From CAZOWM01 sp964583615 (lineage in GTDB: Bacteria > Spirochaetota > B62-G9 > DRHN01), in assembly GCA_964583615.1 (NCBI GenBank), contig CAZOWM010000021.1:1-57192 (forward strand): a DNA stretch of 57,192 nt, given 5' to 3'. Shown in pieces: positions 1-8,138 of the stretch. The translations under genes were made by a program, and so were the position numbers. Within the stretch, counting starts at the first letter, position 1. Each line of letters opens with the position of its first letter. The notes beneath the pieces were generated by a model that saw only the letters and a program-made list of their open reading frames with translations, searched no databases and was not told the DNA's origin.

Positions 1-1443
1 TTCGCTGGTGATCTGATAGATCTCTTCCTCATCCACTACAGGTTTTTCATTATTCAATTCCTTCTTCCATTCCTCTTTCATCATCTCGAGCTTTTCTCTC
101 AGCAGATTCATCTTATCTCTGACTTTCGCCGCTTTTTCATAATCCTGAATTTCGACCAGGTGCGTTTTATTGTCCCGCAGCCGTTCTATTTCAGCCTCAA
201 TTTCTTTGAAGTCTTCGGGAATCATGGTGTTCTCGAGTCTGATTTTTGATCCAGCTTCATCTATGAGATCGATGGCCTTGTCAGGAAGGCGGCGGTCAGT
301 GATATATCTGGAGGACAGGTTTGCGGCAGCGTTGAGCGCGTCAAGCGTGTAGCTTATCTTGTGATGCTCTGCATACTTCTGTTTGATTCCCTTGAGAATT
401 TCAACCGTCTCTTCTATGGTTGATTCATCAACGATTATTGGTTGAAACCGGCGTTCGAGCGCCGCGTCTCTCTCAATGTATTTCTTGTATTCGTTGAGCG
501 TTGTCGCACCGATGCACTGGAGCTCACCCCGTGAGAGCGCCGGCTTCAGCATGTTTGCTGCATCGATCGCGCCTTCCGCCCCTCCTGCACCAATAATCGT
601 ATGCAGCTCATCGATAAACAAGATTACATTCCCGGCCCGTTTTATTTCAAACATGACCTTTTTCAGTCTTTCTTCGAATTCACCTCTGTACTTCGTCCCG
701 GCGACAAGGCTCGCGAGATCGAGTGTGAGCACCCTCTTATTCACGAGAGTTTCTGGAACTCTTCCGCAAACGATACTCCCTGCAAGGCCTTCAACTATTG
801 CGGTTTTTCCGACTCCGGGTTCACCGATTAAAACGGGATTGTTTTTTGTTCTCCTGCAAAGAATCTGTATTACCCGCTTGATCTCTTTTTCCCGTCCAAT
901 GACAGGATCGAGCTTGTTCTCCTTGCCGAGATTTGTGAGATCCCTTCCGAACTCGTCAAGTGTCGGGGTCCTTTTGTCAACCTTCTTCTTGACCTCGGTT
1001 TTTGAGGTCCCCAGAAGTCTGTTAATCTCTTCTCTGACATTGGATATCTTTATCCCCTGCTTTTCAAAAGCGTTAAATATTCCGCTGTCCCCTTCTCTGA
1101 TGAGACCTAAGAGAAGATGTTCTGTTCCGATGTAATTGTGCCCCATGTTCCTAGCCTCATCCGCGCTGAGCTCCAGAACACGCTGAGCCCTTGTTGAGGG
1201 GGGGACATCACCCAGAAGCAATATTCCCCCGGTTTTTTTTGTGTTTGCGACGATTTCTTCACGAAGTGTATTGAAGTCGATTCCAAGATTTATGAGAGCC
1301 TTTACAGCGACGCCCTCACCCTCGCGAATCAATCCAAGTAAAATGTGCTCTGGAAGAAGCTTATCGTGGTTGAGCTTTTTTGCCTCCTCCTGTGCAAGTA
1401 TGTTTATGACTCTCTGAGCCCTTTCCGTCAGTCCTTTAAACAT
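1..1443 (-). CDS. clpC: ATP-dependent Clp protease ATPase subunit ClpC (C-terminal part outside window)
   Basis: This AAA+ unfoldase feeds substrates to ClpP in the cytoplasm. The visible 481 residues start MFKGLTERAQ and contain two Clp_N repeats (about residues 1-145). The first AAA domain follows, with Walker A GEPGVGKTA near residue 208 and Walker B FIDELHT. A UVR-like coiled segment near residue 431 (QDYEKAAKVRDKM) marks the ClpC type rather than ClpA or ClpB. The second AAA domain and the ClpP-docking loop lie beyond base 1, so the gene is truncated by the window and not by mutation. ATG at 1443 or 1446 overlaps the stop of the upstream mcsB-like gene, implying translational coupling. 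It is the last visible gene of a lolC-lolD-mcsA-mcsB-clpC operon. No ctsR is present, so the classical CtsR control of this cluster is not seen. Confidence 0.95.
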   Translation of the reverse strand, partial: MFKGLTERAQRVINILAQEEAKKLNHDKLLPEHILLGLIREGEGVAVKALINLGIDFNTLREEIVANTKKTGGILLLGDVPPSTRAQRVLELSADEARNMGHNYIGTEHLLLGLIREGDSGIFNAFEKQGIKISNVREEINRLLGTSKTEVKKKVDKRTPTLDEFGRDLTNLGKENKLDPVIGREKEIKRVIQILCRRTKNNPVLIGEPGVGKTAIVEGLAGSIVCGRVPETLVNKRVLTLDLASLVAGTKYRGEFEERLKKVMFEIKRAGNVILFIDELHTIIGAGGAEGAIDAANMLKPALSRGELQCIGATTLNEYKKYIERDAALERRFQPIIVDESTIEETVEILKGIKQKYAEHHKISYTLDALNAAANLSSRYITDRRLPDKAIDLIDEAGSKIRLENTMIPEDFKEIEAEIERLRDNKTHLVEIQDYEKAAKVRDKMNLLREKLEMMKEEWKKELNNEKPVVDEEEIYQITSE

Positions 1444-2471
1444 CATATTACCTCTTTTAGATAATCTCGTAAAAATTTAGCCCGTACTTCATCCATGTTG
1501 ATGGTGTTGTCCTCAATAGTATACCGCTTTTTCAGGTGAAAATCCTGAATATAATACAGCAGCAGATTGATATCCTTGATCGTTAGATAATTGATGATAC
1601 CGAGGCTTATCCCGAGGCGAAGATTCGAAAGCAGGTCGAACGCCTCATACAGTGAAATCAGCCGAGACGATAAGAGAATTCCGTAGCTGCGCCACGCTTT
1701 GTCCTCGATGAGGTTTTTATTCTTTTCAAAACTGCTTTCACGGTTTTCCCTCTCGAGCTGAATAATCCTGCTGAAAGCCGCTGTGCTGTTGTTATAGATC
1801 ATTCTTTCTGTCATCCCCATCGAATACTTGTTGTGGATTTCATAGTACCCGTCGATCCAGCTGCTTCTCAGCCCGATCCCCTGTTTTTCGAGCTGAGCAA
1901 CAGTTTCGTTTATCTTTCCTGAGGAAACGAGACCCGGCAGATGCGCTGTAAGTGAAAATTCCACTCCCGCTCCCGATTGTTGAGGATTTGCAGTGAGATA
2001 TCCGAACGACTCTGAAAAAGAAAAATCGCTCTCCCTGTCTAGGTTTTGTATTATGGTTTTCCCGAATGTATAGATATCATGAAAATGATACCCTGAGCGT
2101 GCCGTGACAAACAGTATGTGGTCACAGGTACAGAGAAGAAAAGAGCAGTCCTGTTGATCAGAGATAAGCAGGGTGCCCTCCCTACCGGAATCCGCATTGA
2201 GTATGTTTCGTTCGAAGAATATGTTTCTCTCGCCCTCGGATATGGAGTCCAGTGTATATACGGAAAAATTGTTACATACCCCAATTCTCAAGATCTGTTC
2301 AATGAGAATCTTTGAAAGATGTGCCCTCTCTGCTTTATCCAGCTTGTGTGCAAACTTGTACCCCTGTACATTGCGCACATATCTGATAACGCTCTTCAAT
2401 ATGATATCCGAAGGATCAGAGGCCTCAGTGTGCCAGATCCCCTCACTGATTGCAAGCTCTTCAATGTTCAC
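1443..2471 (-). CDS. mcsB: McsB-like phosphagen-kinase-fold protein, probably lacking arginine-kinase activity
   Basis: By position (mcsA-mcsB-clpC) and overall layout this is the McsB protein-arginine kinase homologue. The family SSRIRLARN motif reads KSVIRYVRN near residue 30. HLPGL and the LERENRE helix are also recognisable. Active members have NEEDH before the catalytic loop, where this protein has CTCDH. They have TSCPTNVGTGxRAS, where it has TANPQQSGAGVEFS. The catalytic glutamates, the conserved cysteine and ATP-phosphate-binding arginines are therefore missing. It is probably a pseudoenzyme that keeps a scaffold or adaptor role with McsA and ClpC. The frame is open to 2531, but GTG at 2471, seven bases after AAGGA and overlapping the mcsA end by 11 bases, gives the usual family length (342 residues). 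The fold call is fairly firm; the loss of activity is inferred. Confidence 0.82.
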   Translation of the reverse strand: MNIEELAISEGIWHTEASDPSDIILKSVIRYVRNVQGYKFAHKLDKAERAHLSKILIEQILRIGVCNNFSVYTLDSISEGERNIFFERNILNADSGREGTLLISDQQDCSFLLCTCDHILFVTARSGYHFHDIYTFGKTIIQNLDRESDFSFSESFGYLTANPQQSGAGVEFSLTAHLPGLVSSGKINETVAQLEKQGIGLRSSWIDGYYEIHNKYSMGMTERMIYNNSTAAFSRIIQLERENRESSFEKNKNLIEDKAWRSYGILLSSRLISLYEAFDLLSNLRLGISLGIINYLTIKDINLLLYYIQDFHLKKRYTIEDNTINMDEVRAKFLRDYLKEVI

Positions 2472-2952
2472 TTGAGAATCCTTCACGCTCATACGTGTGA
2501 ATTCTATCACGAAGAGAGGCTGCCTTTTCAAAATCCTCGACGTCTACCGCTTTTTTCAACTCCTTTTTCATGCGTTTGATTTGTTCATAATATTTATCGG
2601 ATAGAGAATGCCTATCAAATTTAATTTTGTGTACTTGCAGATCTTTTTCCAGATAATCTGAAAACACTTCGTAACAGTGTGCACAACCGAGCTTTTTCTT
2701 TTTCATGAGATATTTGATCATTGTACCGCATTCATCACAAACCGGACGCTGAAAACCGGATTTATTCTTCTTTCCGGATTCAAGCAAACCATCGAGCACA
2801 TACTGGAGTTTGTCGTCAAGGCCATTGGAAATTTCAAAAGGCTTCGAATGCTTCGCACATTCCATGCAGAGATGAACATATACTAATTCATTGTTGATAA
2901 TTTTCGGTGCATGAAATTCGGCATTATTTTTTTCACACGCCTGACAGAGCAC
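2461..2952 (-). CDS. mcsA: McsA-like zinc-finger/UVR protein
   Basis: McsA is the activator and adaptor of McsB and ClpC. This 163-residue protein has four CxxC pairs (CQAC, CMEC, CDEC, CAHC) in its first 95 residues, consistent with two zinc sites. A C-terminal UVR motif (about residues 130-155, VEDFEKAASLRDRIH) matches the UvrB/UvrC-type helical hairpin. It starts with GTG at 2952, about 10 bases after AGAGG, and its end overlaps the mcsB-like gene. The full zinc set is kept even though the adjacent kinase-like partner has lost its active site. McsA may therefore work mainly on ClpC here. Confidence 0.88.
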   Translation of the reverse strand: MLCQACEKNNAEFHAPKIINNELVYVHLCMECAKHSKPFEISNGLDDKLQYVLDGLLESGKKNKSGFQRPVCDECGTMIKYLMKKKKLGCAHCYEVFSDYLEKDLQVHKIKFDRHSLSDKYYEQIKRMKKELKKAVDVEDFEKAASLRDRIHTYEREGFSSEH

Positions 2953-2982
2953 TACACGATATCCTCTTTATTAAAATATATA

Positions 2983-3711
2983 TTAATCGAAATTATCAAG
3001 CAAGTTATTTAATGCCCCGTATTTAAGTTCGTGCACTCTATCTATGTCTTTTACGATTGCGCTGTTGTGGGTAACGATAATCAGAGTGTGGCCGAACCCC
3101 CTTACAGTATCAAAAATGAGACGTTTTATCTTTTCTGCAGTATGAATATCAAGATTGCCGGTTGGTTCGTCTGCAAGAATTATCTCAGGTTTGTTGATCA
3201 GCGCGCGGGCAATCGCCACACGCTGGCTTTCTCCCCCTGAGAGCTTGTTCGGCTTTGCATCTCTTTTGGCGTAAATTCCGAGAATTTTCATGAGCTCCAC
3301 AGCCCTCGTGTATGCTTTCACAAAATCGCATTCATTCAGTAAAAAAGGCATCATGATATTCTCTGCAACGCTGAATTCGGAGAGAAGATGGTGAAACTGA
3401 AAAATAAATCCGATATACCTGTTCCTGAAGCGAGACAGTTCGGCTTCTTCTGTATCTTCAATGTGTGTGTTTTTCACGACAACACTGCCAGAAGAGGGGC
3501 TGTCGAGGCCCCCGATAATGTTGAGAAGCGTGCTTTTCCCTGAACCGCTCCTTCCGACAATCGCTACTGTATCCCCTCGATATACACGTAAATTCAGGCC
3601 ATTCAGCACCGTGAGTAACGTTTCCCCTGTTCTGAACACTTTTTTCAGGTTTCTTATTTCCAGCACGAGCTCGTTTTCAGGGTACATTGTTTTGCAGTGC
3701 TCCTCATTCAT
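2983..3711 (-). CDS. lolD: Lipoprotein-releasing ABC transporter ATP-binding protein LolD
   Basis: This cytoplasmic ATPase powers extraction of outer-membrane lipoproteins from the inner membrane for hand-over to LolA. Its 242 residues carry Walker A GRSGSGKST, a Q-loop (FIFQFHHLL), signature LSGGESQR, Walker B IILADEPTGNLD and the H-loop THN. The sequence is of the MacB/LolD subfamily. It overlaps the upstream permease gene by 8 bases, as expected for a LolCD unit. A second ATG at codon 9 could also start it. A lolA gene lies at 9288-10004 in the same window. Confidence 0.93.
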   Translation of the reverse strand: MNEEHCKTMYPENELVLEIRNLKKVFRTGETLLTVLNGLNLRVYRGDTVAIVGRSGSGKSTLLNIIGGLDSPSSGSVVVKNTHIEDTEEAELSRFRNRYIGFIFQFHHLLSEFSVAENIMMPFLLNECDFVKAYTRAVELMKILGIYAKRDAKPNKLSGGESQRVAIARALINKPEIILADEPTGNLDIHTAEKIKRLIFDTVRGFGHTLIIVTHNSAIVKDIDRVHELKYGALNNLLDNFD

Positions 3712-4999
3712 ACCTGATGGTATCGACCGGTTTCGTCATCGATGCTTTTCGGGCAGGGTAATATGCTGCGATAACGCTGATGAGAACCGATAAAATGGTA
3801 ATGATACACACATCGAGAAAATGAATCTCAACAGGAACTCCCTCCAGATAATAGATGGAATCAGAAAGAATCTCAAAATGCGGCAGCGGTTGTATGTTTA
3901 AGGGAGCAAGAAATACGAAATAGAAAGACTGTTTTAAAAAGTTGACAATATACTCGAAAAGGGTGAATATATTCTCGATATTCAAGGCGAGAAAAAACCC
4001 CGCAAACACCCCGATTACTGATCCAAGTACCCCGATGTAAAAGCCGTCGAGTACAAAAATGCGTGTGATGAGAGATGGTGTTGCCCCGATTGCTCTGAGA
4101 ATACCGATTTCCTTTCGCTTGTCCATTATTGTCATGATAAGGGAACCGATTATGTTGAATGCTCCGCTCACAATAATCAACATGACAACAAATCCGATCC
4201 CCACTTTCTCGTTTTGCAGCGCTTCAAAAAGGATGCGGTTTATATCCATCCACGTCACTACATAGAACTCGTCGAATCCGTTATTTCGGATCCAGTCTGC
4301 GATTTTGTCGGCCTTGAATATATTTTGAATTTTCAGTCCGATATTGAGATCGCTTTGTTTTATCCCGAAAAGTTTGTATGCTGATTCAAGGTTTACATAC
4401 GCCATATTTTTATCGTATTCCCAGTAACCTGTCTTGAAAAACCCGACAACTTCAAACACCCTGAGGGTCGGCTGCACGAATGAGACTTCCCCCTCGCTGA
4501 ATGTAAGCAAAGAAACAAAATCCCCCACCTGCGCCCCCGTATCCCGTGCCAGCTCTTCCCCAAGCAGTATGTGATTATCTTCTTTGAGATCGAAAACGCC
4601 TTCTGGGATTTTTATTTCTCTTCTGAAACCGATGTCATAATCCATAACATTTCCAGGAAAAGCCTTGATTATGATTCCCTTCGTAAACCACCTGCTCTTG
4701 ATAATGCCTTCACCATCGTAATAGGGAACCACAGAAATAATATCTTTATTTTTCGCTAAAATGGATTTAATATTACGTATTAAATAATGTGTGTCGATGC
4801 GCGGCTGCAGAACGACATGATAGGTATTTGTTTCGAGTATCTTTCGCCTGAACGTGTTGTGAAAACCGTTCATAATGGAAAGAACAACGATAAGTGTAAT
4901 AACTCCGAATGCTATCATTACGATAGACAGCGTGGACATGAGGGACCACTTTGCCATAAGATATCTTCTGGCAAGAAATAAGGGAAGTTTCATTTTCAT
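3704..4999 (-). CDS. lolC: Lipoprotein-releasing system permease LolC/LolE family
   Basis: This is the inner-membrane subunit pairing with LolD. Its 431 residues show the family layout. One N-terminal membrane helix (about 20-45) follows LARRYLMAKW. A periplasmic domain of about 200 residues comes next. An FtsX-type C-terminal block has three helices and the conserved DKRKEIGILRAIGATPS loop. Only one permease gene is present, so the transporter may be a homodimer (LolF-like) or a second copy may lie elsewhere. The LolC/E/F assignment is not resolvable from this sequence alone. It is the first gene of the operon and is divergent from the gene at 5100. Confidence 0.9.
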   Translation of the reverse strand: MKMKLPLFLARRYLMAKWSLMSTLSIVMIAFGVITLIVVLSIMNGFHNTFRRKILETNTYHVVLQPRIDTHYLIRNIKSILAKNKDIISVVPYYDGEGIIKSRWFTKGIIIKAFPGNVMDYDIGFRREIKIPEGVFDLKEDNHILLGEELARDTGAQVGDFVSLLTFSEGEVSFVQPTLRVFEVVGFFKTGYWEYDKNMAYVNLESAYKLFGIKQSDLNIGLKIQNIFKADKIADWIRNNGFDEFYVVTWMDINRILFEALQNEKVGIGFVVMLIIVSGAFNIIGSLIMTIMDKRKEIGILRAIGATPSLITRIFVLDGFYIGVLGSVIGVFAGFFLALNIENIFTLFEYIVNFLKQSFYFVFLAPLNIQPLPHFEILSDSIYYLEGVPVEIHFLDVCIITILSVLISVIAAYYPARKASMTKPVDTIRYE

Positions 5000-5099
5000 G
5001 GGTGTACCAAATATACTAACAATACAATCGAGAACATATCTTTTTCATTGAATGCCCTCAGGACCTTTCCTCTTCGGTGGGGCGAAAAGAGGAAGTTTT

Positions 5100-6083
5100 G
5101 TGAGTGATTTCAACAAATTTACCCATCCAAACGAAGAAATAGAAAACAACATCATTCTCAAAGGAAGAGTGAAAGCGGTAGAAACCAACACCTACGGTCT
5201 ATTTATGGTTTTTTTCAATGAGATACAGCGGACGGTAGAAAAACTCATTGCTGTGGCGTCACATTACAGCTCTCTGTACGAGATAGATCCCCATCTGCCG
5301 TGGTATACGCTCGAGGAGTATCTGGTTAACCTCAAATGGAAGGGAGATATAGCGGTAAATATATCACTCGATCTGCAAAACTATATGGAAAGCTCTCTGG
5401 ACAGGGACAGGGGACATGAGCTTTTTTCGCTGATTATGAACAACGAGTCGACGAAAATTGAGTCACTTCTCCAGGCGATTTTAATTAAGCCGCTGTCTGA
5501 CCTGTATCTGCAGATTGAAACTGATTCGGAAATCGTTTCAAAAAAAGAGATGGAGGCAATAAAGCAGCAGAGAGACAGAATCAGACCTAAGAAGAAAAAG
5601 CCCCAGCCTACTCCCGTCCAGTTCAGTGTCAGAGGAGCGGACATCGTCGATGTCGACCTCGTACTTGCGCCGGTGAGCGGAATTCCTATACAGGAACTTT
5701 TAATCGGCGAAAAGATAATGGTAAAAATAAACGGTACGTCAACACTTGGAGACTATTACATCGACAGTTTTGGGGCCCGCATTGAGGGAAACATCATTCC
5801 TGTTGCCGCTCAGGTGGTAGACATCAAACGCGGAGCAGAAAAAGAATACTATATTCTTTGCAAGCTCGGAGAAAAAGTATATGGAAAAGCGATCGAGTCT
5901 GAACCGATCAAGCTGAAAAAATACGATGAGCTTCTTGCTCCTCACAACACAACGGATGAGATATCGAAAGAAGAGCAATCAGGAAGAGGAAGAAGGTTTG
6001 TGCTTTTTGTGTCAGTTACCGGCGGTCTTATGTTCGCCCTTCTTTTGCTCTTTCTCATTTTATGGCTGAACAACTATTTGTAG
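5100..6083 (+). CDS. Hypothetical protein with C-terminal membrane anchor
   Basis: I do not recognise this protein. From the GTG at 5100 it has 327 residues, and the good AGAGGAAG ribosome-binding site just upstream favours this start over the ATG at 5052. The N-terminal ~150 residues are helical and charged. A lysine- and proline-rich linker (KKKKPQPTP) follows. Next comes a beta-rich domain of about 110 residues containing LIGEKIMVKI and VAAQVVDIKRG, and the protein ends in one membrane helix of about 20 hydrophobic residues. There is no signal peptide, so the bulk should be cytoplasmic with a tail anchor. It may belong to a spirochaete-restricted uncharacterised family. It is convergent with the HD-GYP gene and divergent from lolC. 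Confidence 0.75.
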   Translation: MSDFNKFTHPNEEIENNIILKGRVKAVETNTYGLFMVFFNEIQRTVEKLIAVASHYSSLYEIDPHLPWYTLEEYLVNLKWKGDIAVNISLDLQNYMESSLDRDRGHELFSLIMNNESTKIESLLQAILIKPLSDLYLQIETDSEIVSKKEMEAIKQQRDRIRPKKKKPQPTPVQFSVRGADIVDVDLVLAPVSGIPIQELLIGEKIMVKINGTSTLGDYYIDSFGARIEGNIIPVAAQVVDIKRGAEKEYYILCKLGEKVYGKAIESEPIKLKKYDELLAPHNTTDEISKEEQSGRGRRFVLFVSVTGGLMFALLLLFLILWLNNYL

Positions 6084-6113
6084 CGCGTACGTGAAAAAGT
6101 GTTGGGCGAAACA

Positions 6114-7379
6114 CTAACCAGTTCTTTTCATGAATTTCGAGATACACACGTCTTTCGTTCGAATAAGATCCACTGTTTGCTGATCCGGAAACCGTGTGCC
6201 GGAATTGTCTGCGATGATCTGAACCACCGGATTCAGGGGGAATCGTACATTCGTCTGTTTGATCATCGCGAGAAAACCATTGTTCAGAATCACAATTGAG
6301 TCCTTTTTGAACAGGCTTCCCAACGCCGTGACTGCTGAAATGAATACCTTCTGATCGAAATCATCTTTTTTCCATGTGATAAACTCATCCTTTGTGAAGT
6401 GAATAGAGATGTCGTTTCCGTATTTGATGAAGCTGATTTGATTGTCGAAAGAGTCGCAAATTGAGGTAATTCTGCTTGAAAGTTCCATTTTCTGCAGCGT
6501 GATTCTATTTGGATATCCCTTTCCCCCTGCCCTCTCATGATGCTGCAAAGAAGGCATGACAATCACCGGATCCACATCCTTCAAGGATTTTAAATATTGA
6601 AATCCGTAGACAGGGTGCTCCTTCATTTTTGCGGCGTCGCTGTTTCCTGCCAGGAGGATGATTCCGATATCGTGCAGCAGTGCTCCTGAAACGATGTGCA
6701 GCAAATCTATTCCCCGTATCTGCATGGAGATGGAAACAACTGCTGCAAGGAGCGCGGTATTCACGCTGTGCACCTCGAGCCTGTAGGTGTTCCTCCCTCG
6801 TGCAATGTGGAGAAGAGCTTCTTCTTTGACATTCGTCACGTAGTTAATGATGACTGATGCGATTTTCAGAACCCTTTGTACGTCAATTTTTTCTCCTGCA
6901 GCGATCGAGTTGAACTCCCTGTGTATGAGGGCAACAATACTGCCGTAGATAGTGACATCTTTTTGAGATATCCTGCCCCCTTCCCTTACGGCTGCCTTTG
7001 GCGTAGCAGTTGTTGATTTTCCCGCATCTGCCGGTTTTGGTGAGAATGTATGCTCCTGTTCTTTGGGGTGGCGCTCCTCTCTGACACCGAAATCTACGTG
7101 CTTTTCAATTCCCTCTCTGAACTTTTTATTCTCCTCTTCTATTTCGGTTGTTTTTGGATGAAATGTCTCGACCTCTTGCGGCTGCTCAGATACAGCTTCT
7201 GAAAAGGGAACGTCGTCATCTGTGGCGTAGAGTTGTTCAAGGCTGAAGTGTTTTGCCCGTTCAATATCACTTTCCGATGGGCGGAGATACTTGGAGAATA
7301 CAACGAAGTTATCCGGAATGCAGATATACTGCTTGAGAACATCACCCGCCTTTATCTCTTCCAAGGAGATCTCTTTCAT
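6114..7379 (-). CDS. HD-GYP domain protein (putative cyclic-di-GMP phosphodiesterase)
   Basis: HD-GYP proteins hydrolyse cyclic di-GMP at a metal centre. The 421-residue protein begins with a small N-terminal region common in this family (KAGDVLKQYI...VVFSKYLRPSE). A charged and proline-containing linker runs over about residues 80-135. The HD-GYP domain keeps HDIGI near residue 233, EHPVYGFQYL, and HHERAGGKGYP near residue 280, so the metal ligands and the GYP signature look intact. The expected activity is therefore conversion of c-di-GMP to GMP or pGpG. No receiver domain or membrane segment is present, and the input signal is unknown. It is transcribed away from clpP with a shared 143-base upstream region. 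Confidence 0.88.
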   Translation of the reverse strand: MKEISLEEIKAGDVLKQYICIPDNFVVFSKYLRPSESDIERAKHFSLEQLYATDDDVPFSEAVSEQPQEVETFHPKTTEIEEENKKFREGIEKHVDFGVREERHPKEQEHTFSPKPADAGKSTTATPKAAVREGGRISQKDVTIYGSIVALIHREFNSIAAGEKIDVQRVLKIASVIINYVTNVKEEALLHIARGRNTYRLEVHSVNTALLAAVVSISMQIRGIDLLHIVSGALLHDIGIILLAGNSDAAKMKEHPVYGFQYLKSLKDVDPVIVMPSLQHHERAGGKGYPNRITLQKMELSSRITSICDSFDNQISFIKYGNDISIHFTKDEFITWKKDDFDQKVFISAVTALGSLFKKDSIVILNNGFLAMIKQTNVRFPLNPVVQIIADNSGTRFPDQQTVDLIRTKDVCISKFMKRTG

Positions 7380-7455
7380 ATATATAATTCTATCATACTC
7401 TATATTTTATTCAAATTTTTTACACCAAACAGATGGGAGCAGAGTTTGATTTATG

Positions 7456-7484
7456 TTGAACAAATCATGGGTTTAAAATACATT
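7456..7484 (+). promoter_or_regulatory. Putative sigma70-type promoter upstream of clpP
   Basis: TTGAAC (7456-7461) and TACATT (7479-7484) are separated by 17 bases in an AT-rich intergenic region. Start codon 7523 follows a GAGGAAAG ribosome-binding site. Consensus match is fair, and there is no experimental support. Confidence 0.45.
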
Positions 7485-7522
7485 GTATAGTAAAACATCA
7501 AGAATGAGGAAAGAAGTGAACC

Positions 7523-8125
7523 ATGAATGAAAACAAGGAAAAACCGGAAGAACAGGAAAAGTACCCCTTCATCGACAGGCAGCTCCTTGATTCGAGAACA
7601 ATAATCATTTCCGATACCATCGATGCAAAGCTTGCAAAGAACATGTACTCACGGCTGATTCTTCTCGAAAAGGACGACCCAAGGAAGCCTGTCACGCTTA
7701 TTATTAACTCGCAGGGGGGAAGCGCGGATTCAGGGTTCGGCATATACGATATGTTGAAATTCATCAAACCGCCGATAATTACGCTTACGGCAGGCCTGTG
7801 CGCAAGCGCTGCTATTATCATTTTGCTTGCAGGTGAGAAAGAAAAGCGTCTTGCTTTACCCAATGCGCGGTTTCTTTTACATCAGCCTTCGACAAGTGCG
7901 GTCGGTCCGGCAGCGGATCTGGAAATCACCGCAAATCAAATCCTCAAGATACGAGATCAGTTCAACAGGATAATCGCTGATGAAACACAGCAGGACCTGA
8001 ATAAAATCACAGAGGACGCAAACAGGGATTTTTGGCTGAATGCAAAGGAAGCGGTCGATTACAAGCTCGTGTCGAAAATAATCCATACCAGGCAAGAACT
8101 TGAAAAAATCATGAAGGAAAAATAG
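7523..8125 (+). CDS. clpP: ATP-dependent Clp protease proteolytic subunit (ClpP paralogue)
   Basis: This is a cytoplasmic serine peptidase that assembles into a tetradecamer and works with ClpX, ClpA or ClpC. In its 200 residues the nucleophilic serine lies in GLCASAA, where most ClpPs have GQAASMG. The catalytic histidine is in LLHQPS and the aspartate in NRDFWLNAKEA. The triad is thus present, but the nucleophile elbow is atypical. No propeptide is evident beyond the short acidic N-terminus. It stands alone, unlike the common clpP-clpX pair, and many spirochaetes have more than one clpP. It is therefore likely the accessory paralogue. A promoter-like element lies upstream and the gene converges on rodZ. 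Confidence 0.9.
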   Translation: MNENKEKPEEQEKYPFIDRQLLDSRTIIISDTIDAKLAKNMYSRLILLEKDDPRKPVTLIINSQGGSADSGFGIYDMLKFIKPPIITLTAGLCASAAIIILLAGEKEKRLALPNARFLLHQPSTSAVGPAADLEITANQILKIRDQFNRIIADETQQDLNKITEDANRDFWLNAKEAVDYKLVSKIIHTRQELEKIMKEK

Positions 8126-8138
8126 GAAGCTGTTTTTT

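Noticed and set aside
476..1135. Long plus-strand open frame (219 codons) opposite clpC
   Set aside because: It lies wholly antisense to strongly conserved clpC codons and its translation has no recognisable features.
1198..1204. G7 run in clpC (and C7 in tgt near 37108-37114) as phase-variation tracts
   Set aside because: Seven bases in conserved housekeeping genes are too short and in the wrong gene class for phase switching.
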